A stretch of 64,000 nt of DNA from CAZWVA01 sp964636885 (GCA_964636885.1 CAZWVA010000003.1:30973-94972); one strand, 5' to 3'. Positions 53,500-62,496 are shown, counted from the first letter of the stretch. Numbers and translations: made by a program. Notes: generated by a model not told the origin, from the sequence alone.

Positions 53500-54531
53500 T
53501 TACCTTTTAAGCTCTAGGATAGTGGGCTCTGATTCCAAGGATTCGGTCTCTATAGGAATCACCTCGAATTTGAGCTGATCACCTGTGTTTTCGACTACTA
53601 TTTTGCTGTTACGTGGTAGGATTTCCTCAATGATCAAACGGGCTAAGGGCTGGTATAAGTACTGACGTAAAGCCCTTTTTAGTGGTCGTGCTCCGTATTT
53701 TAGATCGAATCCCTTTTCGATAAGGAACTCTTTTGCCCCTTGGGTAAGCTCAGCATGAAAGCCGTGGTATCTCCGAAGCCGTTTATTTAGTTCTTCTACT
53801 TGGATATCGAGGATCCGCATCAGATCGTTGTGGTTTAGCCATTTAAAGACTATGATTCCATCTATCCTGTTTATAAACTCGGGTTTGAATGTTCGCTCAA
53901 GTGCCTCCATGGCTATTTGATTGCGTGAGAGTTCCCAGTCTATCCTAACACTCGTTTCCACCTCGTTAGTCATTTGACCTAAAGACTCGTGATGATCTGC
54001 AACTGCCTTTAGGGCTTCGGAGCCGGCGTTACTCGTCATAATTATGATGGTGTTTGAGAATCGGATTTCCTCGGTGCCGCTCGAGAGACGTAGGAGCGCA
54101 TTATCAAAGATCTGAAGAAGCGTCTGATGAACCACAGGATGAGCCTTTTCGACCTCATCGAGAAGGAGGATTCCGGGTTTACCGAATCTCCCTTCGATCT
54201 TGTTCTTATCGAGTATCGTGTTGTTTTCTCTACTTCCAACATATCCCGGGGGAGAACCGGAAAAAGAAGCCGCATAATGCCTTTCGGAAAGACCACTCAT
54301 ATCTACTCTACAGTATGCACTGGGTTCTCCATGAATCGCTTCGGCAAGAGCCTTAACGGTTTCGGTTTTGCCAACTCCGGTTGGCCCAAGAAAGAGAAGA
54401 ACGCATAGGGGTTTATCCGCTTCATTTAGTCCCGCCTCAGCGATCATCAGGGCTTCTTCTATACGGTTTATAGCTTCATCTTGACTGATAATGCGCTGTC
54501 TTAAGTGCGCAATTACCTTTTTATAATCCAT
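53500..54531 (-). CDS. single-ring Clp-type AAA+ ATPase (ClpB/ClpA D2-like)
   Basis: An AAA+ protein of about 343 residues corresponding to the D2 module of ClpA/B/C, without the N-domain, D1 or the ClpB middle domain. Walker A is GPTGVGKT, the pore loop is GSPPGYVGS, Walker B is ILLLDEVEKAHP, sensor 1 is TSNAG, and the sensor-2 Arg lies in YGARPLKRAL. A short tail (about 30 residues) with no IGF-type ClpP loop follows, so partnering with ClpP is unlikely. The start is set at the ATG at 54531; a longer frame would run back across a TATAAT promoter. It heads an operon ending with PAS-GcvH. Confidence 0.85.
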   Translation of the reverse strand: MDYKKVIAHLRQRIISQDEAINRIEEALMIAEAGLNEADKPLCVLLFLGPTGVGKTETVKALAEAIHGEPSAYCRVDMSGLSERHYAASFSGSPPGYVGSRENNTILDKNKIEGRFGKPGILLLDEVEKAHPVVHQTLLQIFDNALLRLSSGTEEIRFSNTIIIMTSNAGSEALKAVADHHESLGQMTNEVETSVRIDWELSRNQIAMEALERTFKPEFINRIDGIIVFKWLNHNDLMRILDIQVEELNKRLRRYHGFHAELTQGAKEFLIEKGFDLKYGARPLKRALRQYLYQPLARLIIEEILPRNSKIVVENTGDQLKFEVIPIETESLESEPTILELKR

Positions 54532-54568
54532 AATTCGACTTCGGCTCCACGGGGGTCTAAACAATAAA

Positions 54569-54597
54569 ATTATACCCACTTGTTACTTAAAGGTGAA
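54569..54597 (-). promoter_or_regulatory. promoter of the AAA+ / PAS-GcvH operon
   Basis: On the minus strand a perfect -10 TATAAT (54574-54569) is preceded after 17 bases by TTCACC (54597-54592, four of six -35 bases). It lies just inside a spurious upstream frame and supports the shorter start of the AAA+ gene. Confidence 0.65.
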
Positions 54598-54612
54598 ACC
54601 GCTTACCTTATC

Positions 54613-54642
54613 AAGGGGGCAAGGTTTTATCATTGCCCCCTT
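54613..54642 (-). terminator. hairpin after the amidase gene
   Basis: A perfect 10-bp stem AAGGGGGCAA / TTGCCCCCTT with a 10-base loop, 47 bases past the amidase stop. It is not followed by a strong T run on either strand, so it may be a weak or rho-assisted terminator. It separates the amidase transcript from the AAA+ operon promoter. Confidence 0.6.
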
Positions 54643-54688
54643 TAGGTTTTCTGCCCTTATGCTGAATCAGCCCTTCTCTCCTAAGCTT

Positions 54689-55666
54689 TTATGCCACCGC
54701 TTCTTCCTGAGGAATGGCGGTCTTACGGGTAAGAGACTCGACCAGTTCTTTTGCCTTAGCCGGATTTTTAACCCAGAGTTTATAGAAGTCATAGGGGCAC
54801 TCAGCAACTCCATCGGGCGGTAGAGCTGTGTATCCACGATGCAGGGTATTAAAGAGGTGATTTTCTGCAGTCCAGTTCTTTCTTGCATCACGAATCGCAG
54901 AAATCGAAAGAAGGGCATACTGCACCTCGTCGGGACCAGTTCCACATTCCGCTAGTACCGTTCCATCGAAGTTTACGATATTTGAATGACCGAAGTAAGA
55001 ATAGACAAGGTCACGCCCCGCCATATTAGCTACAGCAAAATACGTGAGATTCTCCCATGCACGGACCTGGGAAATTATTCTCTGCTGGTCCTTTGACGGA
55101 TACATATAACCCTGAATCCTGATTACCAACTCTGCGCCCTTCATTACCGTATCACGAACGATCTCGGGATGGTTTCCGTCATAGCAAATAATCGCTCCGA
55201 TCTTTAATCCCTTTGGTCCCTCTGTGACCATAGTCTCGTCTCCAGGATACCAGGGTTCCATAGGAACCCATGGAAGGATTTTATGGTATTTGAGTGCAAC
55301 GTCGCCCTTGTCGTTCATCAGTACGAACGTATTAAAGGGGTTTCCTTTTGGGTTTTCCTCACCGGTGATTGAGAATACACCCCAGACCTTGTTTCTCCTG
55401 CATGCATCGGCAAATATCTCGGTTTCAGGTCCCGGAACCGTGGTCGTAAGGTCACGCCACTTTACCGGATGGAACCCCTGTGTGCTGTACTCAGGGAAGA
55501 TTATAAGATCACAGCCGGGGTAGCCCCGCTTGATACCGTCCATAAACGATGCGATACGCTTACAATTCTTAATCACATCGTCTTTAGATTCGCAAACCGG
55601 TACCTGGTAATTAACAACTGCTACCCCCACCATATCTCTAGATGATGATATTGTTCCTACAGGCAT
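54689..55666 (-). CDS. aliphatic amidase / formamidase (AmiE/AmiF family)
   Basis: A 325-residue nitrilase-superfamily amidohydrolase that splits short aliphatic amides (acetamide, formamide or similar) into carboxylate and ammonia. The catalytic triad is visible: Glu59 in FPEYSTQG, Lys129 in YHKILPW and Cys161 in IICYDGNHPE. The opening PVGTISSSRDMVGVAVVNY is closer to AmiE, while FPEYSTQGFHPVKW recalls AmiF. It is downstream of acs on the same strand, separated by a repeat element, so it may feed acetate to acetyl-CoA synthetase. It has an AGGAGGT site. Confidence 0.85.
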   Translation of the reverse strand: MPVGTISSSRDMVGVAVVNYQVPVCESKDDVIKNCKRIASFMDGIKRGYPGCDLIIFPEYSTQGFHPVKWRDLTTTVPGPETEIFADACRRNKVWGVFSITGEENPKGNPFNTFVLMNDKGDVALKYHKILPWVPMEPWYPGDETMVTEGPKGLKIGAIICYDGNHPEIVRDTVMKGAELVIRIQGYMYPSKDQQRIISQVRAWENLTYFAVANMAGRDLVYSYFGHSNIVNFDGTVLAECGTGPDEVQYALLSISAIRDARKNWTAENHLFNTLHRGYTALPPDGVAECPYDFYKLWVKNPAKAKELVESLTRKTAIPQEEAVA

Positions 55667-55727
55667 GGCTACCTACCTCCTTTTAGTGATTTTGGATTGG
55701 AGATACATCCCTTATGACTACAAATCA

Positions 55728-55844
55728 TCTCAAAAATCTGTCATTTGTCATTCTGAGGGAGCAAAGCGACCGAAGAATCTCAACCTGTGCATTGCAAGAA
55801 AGAGATACTTCGCTTCGTTCAGCATGACAAACCTATTTTTGAGA
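55728..55844. repeat. imperfect inverted repeat (mobile-type palindrome)
   Basis: Outer arms TCTCAAAAAT / ATTTTTGAGA (55728-55737 and 55835-55844) and inner arms TTTGTCAT / ATGACAAA enclose GAGGGAGCAAAGCGACC and GCTTCGTTCAGC halves. Similar TCATTCTGAG... palindromes are dispersed in many bacterial genomes. A degenerate second copy lies at 34645-34762. Confidence 0.65.
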
Positions 55845-55937
55845 CAGCTTCTAGCTAAAAAGCCTTGAAATGGTCTTTTAGCTAAGATATCAAGCTTCGT
55901 ATTCGGTTTGCATCACCTCCTTTTATGGGTGTTAGTG

Positions 55938-57887
55938 TTACCCTTCCTTTTCCTCGTATCTATCCTTTAGCTGTCTCACAACGGCAGGGTCGGCAAGTGT
56001 AGTTGTATCTCCAAGCGCCCTTCCCTCCGCTATATCCCTAAGAAGCCTCCTCATTATCTTTCCACTCCTCGTCTTAGGAAGCTCAGCCGTAAATATTATG
56101 TCGTCAGGCCTCGCTATCGCTCCTATCTTCTTCGTGACGTGCTTCTTAAGCTCATCAATAAGCCCTGAATTCGACTCTACCCCCTCTTTAAGAGTCACAA
56201 ACGCAGATATCGCCTGCCCCTTTAGCTCATCTGTCCTACCTATTACTGCTGCCTCTGCTACTGCAGGATGATCCACCAATGCGCTCTCTACCTCCATCGT
56301 ACTTACCCTGTGACCCGCTACGTTCATAACATCATCTACCCTTCCCAAGAGCCACAAGTATCCGTCTTTATCTCTCTTTGCTCCATCTCCTGTGAAATAC
56401 ATGTTGGGAAACCTGCTCCAGTACTGCTGAACGTAACGCTCAGGGTCTCCGTATATGGTTCTTAGCATCGCAGGCCATGGGCTTTTAAGGACTAGGTAAC
56501 CCGCTCCTACTTTTATGCTCTTCCCATTCTCATCCACCACGTCCGCCTCTATCCCTGGAAACGGTTTTGTCGCTGATCCAGGCTTTAGCTTTGTTATACC
56601 GGGAAGAGGGGTAATGAGGATCATCCCAGTCTCCGTCTGCCACCATGTATCCACCACAGGACACCTCTTCTGCCCTATGTTCACGTAGTACCACATCCAC
56701 GCCTCTGGGTTAATGGGTTCCCCCACAGTTCCTAAAAGACGGAGTGTGCTTAGGTTGTGTCTCCTCGGATACTCCTCTCCCCACTTCATAAATGCCCTTA
56801 TCGCCGTGGGAGCGGTATATAGTATGGTAACCCCGTATTTCTCTACTATCTCCCAGAACCTGTCCTTATCCGGATAATCCGGTGCACCCTCGTACATGAC
56901 GGACGTAGCACCGTTTGCAAGGGGCCCGTAAACTATGTAGCTATGCCCCGTTACCCATCCTATATCGGCGGTACACCAGTACGTGTCCTCCTCCTTAAGG
57001 TCAAAAACCCACTTTGTCGTAGCATGTACCCCTACCAAATACCCCCCAGTCGTGTGGACTATTGGCTTCCCCGTGGTCCCGCTTGTATAGAGTATGTAAA
57101 GCATGTCCTCACTATCCATCCTCTCAGGCTCACAGTGCTGAGGGGCACTCTCCATGAGTTCGTCCCACCAGAGATCTCTTCCCCCCTTCATCTCTATCTC
57201 GGCCCTATCCCCAACCCTCTTTACCACAATAACCTTCTCTATTGTCGGCGTGTCCCTAAGGGCCTCATCCGCATTCCTCTTTAATGGCACTATACCCCCC
57301 CTCCTATATCCCCCATCCGATGTGATAAGTACCTTCGCCTCCGCATCGTTTATTCTGTCCCTTAAACTCTCTGCACTAAATCCCCCAAACACGACGCTGT
57401 GAGGCGCTCCGATTCTCGCACAGGCAAGCATCGCTATAGGTAACTCCGGTATCATGGGAAGGTATATCGTTACCCTGTCCCCCTTCTTTACCCCAAGTCC
57501 CTTTAGGACATTTGCAAACCTGTTTACCTCCCTATAAAGATCCCAGTACGTGAGAACCCGACTGTCTCCGGGCTCCCCCTCCCAGATGATGGCGGCCTTG
57601 TTCTTCCTGTGTGTCTTTATGTGACGATCTAGACAGTTGTATGAAACGTTCAACTTCCCTCCAACAAACCACTTCGCATGGGGTGGGTTCCAATCGAGGG
57701 CTTTCCTCCATTTCTTGTACCAGTCGAGTTCCTTTGCAAAACCTTCCCAAAATGCCTCTGGATTTCTTTGTGCCTTCTGATAAACCGAGTCACTCTTTAC
57801 ATGCGCTTTTTCCCTGAGTTTTTTGGGAGGAGGAAACAGTCTTTTTTCTTCTAGTAGGGCTTCGATGGGTTTTATCTTGGCCTCCAT
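55938..57887 (-). CDS. acs: acetyl-CoA synthetase (AMP-forming)
   Basis: A 649-residue acyl-CoA synthetase of the Acs type, which activates acetate to acetyl-CoA via acetyl-AMP. The phosphate-binding loop is YTSGTTGKP, the A5 region is TWWQTETG, the A8 hinge includes GRVDDVMNVAGHR, and the catalytic Lys lies in PKTRSGKIMRRLLRDIA. Length is typical. A sigma-54 promoter is positioned 33 bp upstream of the start, with activator sites beyond it, and the NtrC-type regulator and SLC5-type sensor kinase genes precede it. The ribosome binding site is AAGGAG. Confidence 0.97.
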   Translation of the reverse strand: MEAKIKPIEALLEEKRLFPPPKKLREKAHVKSDSVYQKAQRNPEAFWEGFAKELDWYKKWRKALDWNPPHAKWFVGGKLNVSYNCLDRHIKTHRKNKAAIIWEGEPGDSRVLTYWDLYREVNRFANVLKGLGVKKGDRVTIYLPMIPELPIAMLACARIGAPHSVVFGGFSAESLRDRINDAEAKVLITSDGGYRRGGIVPLKRNADEALRDTPTIEKVIVVKRVGDRAEIEMKGGRDLWWDELMESAPQHCEPERMDSEDMLYILYTSGTTGKPIVHTTGGYLVGVHATTKWVFDLKEEDTYWCTADIGWVTGHSYIVYGPLANGATSVMYEGAPDYPDKDRFWEIVEKYGVTILYTAPTAIRAFMKWGEEYPRRHNLSTLRLLGTVGEPINPEAWMWYYVNIGQKRCPVVDTWWQTETGMILITPLPGITKLKPGSATKPFPGIEADVVDENGKSIKVGAGYLVLKSPWPAMLRTIYGDPERYVQQYWSRFPNMYFTGDGAKRDKDGYLWLLGRVDDVMNVAGHRVSTMEVESALVDHPAVAEAAVIGRTDELKGQAISAFVTLKEGVESNSGLIDELKKHVTKKIGAIARPDDIIFTAELPKTRSGKIMRRLLRDIAEGRALGDTTTLADPAVVRQLKDRYEEKEG

Positions 57888-57919
57888 AGTTAACTCCTTT
57901 TTAGGTTTAGCTAAAATAT

Positions 57920-57936
57920 GGCAATTTTTGTGCCAA
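57920..57936 (-). promoter_or_regulatory. sigma-54 promoter of acs
   Basis: On the minus strand the sequence TTGGCAC-AAAAA-TTGC (57936-57921) gives the -24 GG and -12 GC doublets of the sigma-54 consensus TGGCAC-N5-TTGC, with no mismatch in the fixed positions. Transcription would start near 57909, about 22 bases before the acs ATG. The regulator encoded upstream has the sigma-54 interaction loop. Confidence 0.88.
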
Positions 57937-58010
57937 GCTTAAGGAGTAGAGAAATCTCAATGATTTCAAGAAAAACTAAGGCTTTCTTAGGAGGGTTATG
58001 GGAATAGGAT

Positions 58011-58026
58011 TTGGTTTTTTTACCAA
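58011..58026. promoter_or_regulatory. activator-site candidate 1, TTGGT-N6-ACCAA
   Basis: The 16-base motif TTGGTTTTTTTACCAA lies about 110 bases upstream of the predicted acs start of transcription. It shares both arms with site 2. The T-run spacer makes it weaker as a palindrome in the centre. Confidence 0.55.
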
Positions 58027-58088
58027 AAGTTCAAGGATAGGATGAAACAAAAAATCGTTTTTCTCTCGATCTAATACACTTTCAAAAG

Positions 58089-58104
58089 TTGGTAAATTTA
58101 CCAA
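58089..58104. promoter_or_regulatory. activator-site candidate 2, perfect palindrome
   Basis: TTGGTAAATTTACCAA is a perfect 16-base palindrome about 187 bases upstream of the predicted acs start. Its centre is 22 bases (two helical turns) from site 3, so two dimers could bind on the same face, as NtrC-type activators do. Confidence 0.7.
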
Positions 58105-58110
58105 TATTTA

Positions 58111-58126
58111 TTGGTGAACTTACCAT
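58111..58126. promoter_or_regulatory. activator-site candidate 3, TTGGT-N6-ACCAT
   Basis: TTGGTGAACTTACCAT repeats the palindrome with one arm changed at its last base. It ends 5 bases before the regulator gene (58132), whose stop codon lies there. Confidence 0.65.
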
Positions 58127-58131
58127 AGCTT

Positions 58132-59505
58132 CTATTCAAGAAAAGCGTTTCTTCTAATTCCGTACTTCTTCATCTTTTCCCAAAGGTTTTTTACATCCAT
58201 CTCTGCGTGTTTTGCTACCTGGGAGAGTTTTCCTCCGTAAAGTTCTAAGAGTCCGGAAATATAGGTTTTCTCGAACTCTTCGATCACCCTAGTTTTGGCT
58301 GATTTAAAATTCGCTGTGAGATCGACTGAGTTAGTTTTTTTCTCACTCAAGAAGATCTCGATGTCGGTAATTACATCTTTTTTTTCTACGATAACGGCCC
58401 TTTCTATAACGTTCTCGAGTTCCCTAACGTTCCCAGGCCATGAGTAGTTGATTAGTGCATTTATCGCTTCCTCTGAGATGGAATTTATGGGCTTATTAAA
58501 CTTTTCTGCGTATTTCTTCAAGAAAAACCTTGCAAGAAGTGGAACGTCTTCTTTTCTCTCTCTAAGGGGTGGTAGTTCAATAGGAATGATGTTCAATCTA
58601 TAGAAGAGGTCTTCTCTAAAATTCCCTTTTTCTACCTCTAATTTTAAGTTCTTGTTTGTAGTTGCAATTATTCTTACATCGATGTCCACGCTTCTTTCAC
58701 TACCTAGACTCGTGACCTTTTTATCTTCAATTACCCTAAGTAGTTTGGACTGTAGCTTAAGGGGCATCTCTCCTATCTCATCAAGAAGGATTGTACCGCT
58801 ATTGGCTATCTGAAAAAGCCCTTTTTTATTCTCATTCGCTCCTGTAAAGGCCCCTTTCTTAAAGCCAAAAAGCTCACTCTCAAAAAGCTCATCTGGAATA
58901 GCGGCACAGTTGACTTTAACGAAAGGCTTTTCTCTTCTTGGGCTATTAAAGTGGATTACATTGGCAAGGAGTTCTTTTCCGGTGCCGGTTTCTCCGTATA
59001 TAAGAACAGTAGTATCAAGGTCTAATATGCTCTTTGTAAACTCAAAGATCTCCATCATCTTTTTACTCTGAGTCACGATGTTTCTGAATGTAAATCGCTC
59101 GCGGTACTTGTTTATTCTATACTTATTTGCAAAGCTGAGCTCTTGCAGTTTTAAGGCCTTCTCGATTGCAATTAGTATCTCTTCGTTTGAGAAGGGTTTC
59201 ACTATATAGTCTTCGGCTCCCAGTTTTATTGCTTCAACGGCGGATTCGATAGTGCCAAAGGCCGTCATCATGATTACTGCTAAATCTGGATTATCGGCTT
59301 TGATGTGCCTTACGAGTTCCACGCCGTCCATATCCGGGAGTTTTTTATCCGTTATTACCAGGTCAAAATCTTCTCCTCTTAGGAGGATAATCGCCTCTTT
59401 TGCGTTGCTTGCCGCTGTTACCCTATATCCGGCTCGTTCGATGTTTTTTACAAGGGGTTTTAGAAAAATCTCATCGTCTTCAACTATTAGGATGTTTCTT
59501 TTCAT
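58132..59505 (-). CDS. CbrB/NtrC-type sigma-54 response regulator
   Basis: A 457-residue regulator in three parts: a receiver domain (Asp53 in LVITDKKLPDMDG, Lys in VKPFSNEEI), a sigma-54 AAA+ domain and a C-terminal Fis-like DNA-binding region (ends KNLWEKMKKYGIRR). The AAA+ domain shows Walker A GETGTGKE, the sigma-54 contact loop GAFTGA and Walker B LLDEIGEMP. The start is the ATG after GGGGGTG (59505); a GTG start would add three residues. It overlaps the sensor kinase gene by 26 bp. The sensor, regulator and neighbouring acs with a sigma-54 promoter suggest acetate or carbon-source control, like CbrAB or CrbSR. Confidence 0.88.
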   Translation of the reverse strand: MKRNILIVEDDEIFLKPLVKNIERAGYRVTAASNAKEAIILLRGEDFDLVITDKKLPDMDGVELVRHIKADNPDLAVIMMTAFGTIESAVEAIKLGAEDYIVKPFSNEEILIAIEKALKLQELSFANKYRINKYRERFTFRNIVTQSKKMMEIFEFTKSILDLDTTVLIYGETGTGKELLANVIHFNSPRREKPFVKVNCAAIPDELFESELFGFKKGAFTGANENKKGLFQIANSGTILLDEIGEMPLKLQSKLLRVIEDKKVTSLGSERSVDIDVRIIATTNKNLKLEVEKGNFREDLFYRLNIIPIELPPLRERKEDVPLLARFFLKKYAEKFNKPINSISEEAINALINYSWPGNVRELENVIERAVIVEKKDVITDIEIFLSEKKTNSVDLTANFKSAKTRVIEEFEKTYISGLLELYGGKLSQVAKHAEMDVKNLWEKMKKYGIRRNAFLE

Positions 59506-62494
59506 CAGATACACCCCCAGAGGGTAAGATTATTTTTATTTTTGTTCCCTTGCCGGACTCGCTCTCTATGTCTATATCGCCTTTATGAAGGTCAACTATC
59601 TTCTTCACTATCGCCATTCCAAGCCCTATTCCGTCAGGTTTTGTCGTGAAAAACGGGTGGTACATCTTTTCTAAGTTCTCCTTTGAAATCCCGATACCAT
59701 TATCGATAAACTCTATACAGGCATAGGAGTCATGATTGTAGAGGTTAATTAATATCCTCCCTTCCTTATGGCTAATAGCCTCAATTGCATTCTTTAGAAC
59801 ATTTGTAAATACTTGCCTGATTTTTATTCCGTCAACGTTTAGATTGATATCCTCTTCAAATCTATCATATACGACTTCGATTCCCTTTTTGTGGATCTCA
59901 TGGTGGAAGGAATTCACGATTCCTCTAATCATCCGAGCGATATCGTAGTCTTCTTTTTCTAACTTGGTTTCTCGTGTGAAATCAAGTAAATCGTTTATTA
60001 TATTCTCTATATCTTTTATCCCTGAAAGAATACTATCGAGCATATCTGAGGTAAAGCTCTTGTCGCTTAAGTCCCTACGGATAAGACCGGCAGCCATCTT
60101 GATTCCTCCAAGAGGGTTTCTTATCTCATGTGCCACACCAGCTGCCATCTCTCCTAAAGATGCTAGCTTTTCTCTCTGGATTAGTTTTTTCTGCATCTCG
60201 ATCTGATCGGTTATATCCCTCAAGATTCCCACTATACCAATCGTGTCCCCTCTCTCATTCAAGATCGGGGTTATTGAGAGATACGCTGAGAATGTATCTC
60301 CGCTCTTTTGTCTTACGACAACCTCACCTTTCCAATTGCTTCCTAGTTGTGTTTCTTTTAGAATCCTTTTTCTTGTTTCTTTGGGTGTGTTTTTGTCTAT
60401 GAGTTTCAGATAGCGCTTTCCTGTGATCTCCTCTCTTAGATATCCGGTAAGCCTCTCTCCAGCGGCGTTTATAGTTATGACTCTTCCGAACATATCCGTG
60501 ATGATAATACCGTCATCCACGCTTCTTACAACGCTTGCAAAAAGCCTCTCCTGCTTTCTCATCTCCTCTTCGGTTACACGGAGTGATGTTTGCATTCTTT
60601 GAAACGACTCAACTATCTTCTCGGCTTCCACTTTGGAAATCGTGAATTTATCCTCGACGATGAACCTTGCCGCTGCAACCCCTAGGTATGCGGAGAGGAG
60701 TTTTTCAACCCTGATTCTCATCTCAAGGAGTTCGTGTATGGAAAAATCGGGGTTCTCCAATTTATCTCCCGGAAAGAGCTCCTTCAAAAGCGCATCGGCT
60801 TCTTCATGACCGATGTATTTATGGATAAGCTTTTTAATCTCCTCGATAGAGAGTATCGCTTTTCTTTGAAGGAGTGTTTCAACACCACCTTGCTGGAAGA
60901 CCTTGACGAACGAGTCCGACTGTATAATCTCCTCTTCGTCCCGCTTTGTGAGAATGGAAACCAGCACATAAGCACCGACGTTGAAGGATATAGACCAGAA
61001 TATCGTATGTGTTATGTTGTCTAAGCCACGAAGCCCCAGAAGTTCCGTAGGCTTAAGTAGAGAGATACCGAATAATCCCTCATTTATAATTCCGGATGAG
61101 ATAAATCCTTTCTCTACGAGATCCGGAATAATTAGGGTGTAAAACCAGATGATAAATCCTAGAGAAAGGCCTGTAAATGCACCTTTCTTATTTCCCTTAT
61201 CCCAGAATACTCCCAGTAGTATTGAAGGGGCACATTGGGTTACTGCGGTAAATGAAAGGAGTCCAATGTCTACAAGAAGGTGTCCTTTCCCCAAAACATT
61301 TGCATAAAGATAGCCAAGAAGTATAACAACAAGGATCGAGATTCTGGTCGAGTAAAGGTTTGCTTTATATATATTCCCGAGTTTTTGTATCTTTAGAATA
61401 ATCGGAATCACAATGTCATTTGTAATCATCTTGCTTACGGCAAGAGAGGAGACCATAACCATAGCAGTTGCTGCGGAAAATCCACCCAGAAACGCAATCA
61501 TTAGAGCCAGGTTGTTTTTATGGCTCTTTGGAATGAGCAATATGAAATCATCGCCCTGAGACGCAGGAAGGTTTAGGAGAAGTCCTGAGAGTGCTATTGG
61601 GAGAACAAATATATTTATGAAGAGAAGATAAAGTGGGAACATCCACTTGAGTTGCTCTATGTGTCTTTCATCTCGATTTTGTACGACCATAACGTGGAAT
61701 TGTCTAGGAAGGAACATAACCGCCATCATGGATATGAAAAGTAGCGAGAACCATCTTGAGTATGGAGTAAATTCGTTGTTTAGAGTCAAGAGCCTTCTGT
61801 ATTCAGGGTTTTCATAAACACTTCTGAATATCTCACCAAATCCATCAAATATTCCGAAGGTTATATAAAACCCCACTATTAGGAAAGCAAGGAGTTTCAC
61901 TAAAGATTCCACGGCTATAAGTGTAAGGAGTCCTTTTTGCTCTTTCGTAAAATCCAGGTTCTTTACACCGAATATGATGGCAAAGATTCCGAGCACTATT
62001 ACCGCAAAGAAAGTAGGATCGAAGAGTTTAAAAGTTGAGCCTTCTCCTATTATTACGTTAAGTGAAAGAGAAATCGCTCTTAGCTGTAAAGCTATATAAG
62101 GGATAACTCCGAATAGGATAAACACAGTAACCAAAGTGCCCAAAGCATGAGACTTTCCATATCTGCTACTTATGAAATCAGATATAGAAGTGATATTCTG
62201 CTCTTTGGAAATTCGGATAATCTTCTTTAGAATAACGGGCCAGAGGATCGCTATAAGAGCAGGGCCCAAGTAGATAGTCAGGAATTCTAACCCCCTATTT
62301 GCCGCGAGTCCTATGCTTCCATAAAACGTCCATGCCGTACAGTACACGGAGGCGGCAAGAACGTATATTATAGATTTGAGTCCGTAAGAATCTAGATATT
62401 TACCGTATTTTTCGGAAAAGTAAGCTACTAAGAAAAGAAAAGTCAAGTAAACTACGATGATCGAAAAAAGAGGAATGTATGTTAATCGGTCCAT
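59480..62494 (-). CDS. CbrA/CrbS-like transporter-sensor histidine kinase
   Basis: A 1004-residue fusion. The N-terminal Na+/solute-symporter (SLC5) domain has about 13 helices (about 1-500). It is followed by a STAC-like linker (about 530-600), a PAS domain (RLFASVVRSVDDGIIITDMF), a HisKA domain (GVAHEIRNPLGGIK) and a HATPase domain (IGLGMAIVKKIV). The start is set at the Met that begins the first symporter segment (62494), 2 bp after the small membrane gene's stop; a longer frame would add 23 non-conserved residues. Domain order matches CbrA and CrbS of Pseudomonas and Vibrio. It probably senses a carboxylate or other carbon source. Confidence 0.9.
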   Translation of the reverse strand: MDRLTYIPLFSIIVVYLTFLFLVAYFSEKYGKYLDSYGLKSIIYVLAASVYCTAWTFYGSIGLAANRGLEFLTIYLGPALIAILWPVILKKIIRISKEQNITSISDFISSRYGKSHALGTLVTVFILFGVIPYIALQLRAISLSLNVIIGEGSTFKLFDPTFFAVIVLGIFAIIFGVKNLDFTKEQKGLLTLIAVESLVKLLAFLIVGFYITFGIFDGFGEIFRSVYENPEYRRLLTLNNEFTPYSRWFSLLFISMMAVMFLPRQFHVMVVQNRDERHIEQLKWMFPLYLLFINIFVLPIALSGLLLNLPASQGDDFILLIPKSHKNNLALMIAFLGGFSAATAMVMVSSLAVSKMITNDIVIPIILKIQKLGNIYKANLYSTRISILVVILLGYLYANVLGKGHLLVDIGLLSFTAVTQCAPSILLGVFWDKGNKKGAFTGLSLGFIIWFYTLIIPDLVEKGFISSGIINEGLFGISLLKPTELLGLRGLDNITHTIFWSISFNVGAYVLVSILTKRDEEEIIQSDSFVKVFQQGGVETLLQRKAILSIEEIKKLIHKYIGHEEADALLKELFPGDKLENPDFSIHELLEMRIRVEKLLSAYLGVAAARFIVEDKFTISKVEAEKIVESFQRMQTSLRVTEEEMRKQERLFASVVRSVDDGIIITDMFGRVITINAAGERLTGYLREEITGKRYLKLIDKNTPKETRKRILKETQLGSNWKGEVVVRQKSGDTFSAYLSITPILNERGDTIGIVGILRDITDQIEMQKKLIQREKLASLGEMAAGVAHEIRNPLGGIKMAAGLIRRDLSDKSFTSDMLDSILSGIKDIENIINDLLDFTRETKLEKEDYDIARMIRGIVNSFHHEIHKKGIEVVYDRFEEDINLNVDGIKIRQVFTNVLKNAIEAISHKEGRILINLYNHDSYACIEFIDNGIGISKENLEKMYHPFFTTKPDGIGLGMAIVKKIVDLHKGDIDIESESGKGTKIKIILPSGGVSDEKKHPNS

Positions 62495-62496
62495 CT

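Noticed and set aside
54532..54579. N-terminal extension of the Clp-type ATPase
   Set aside because: The 16 extra codons span a TATAAT promoter and are not family-like; the ATG at 54531 is preferred.
55845..55937. Seven-codon frame (MQTEYEA) after a perfect AAAGGAGGTG between acs and the amidase
   Set aside because: The ribosome binding site is very close to the ATG and the frame is too short to support a gene; a leader peptide cannot be shown.
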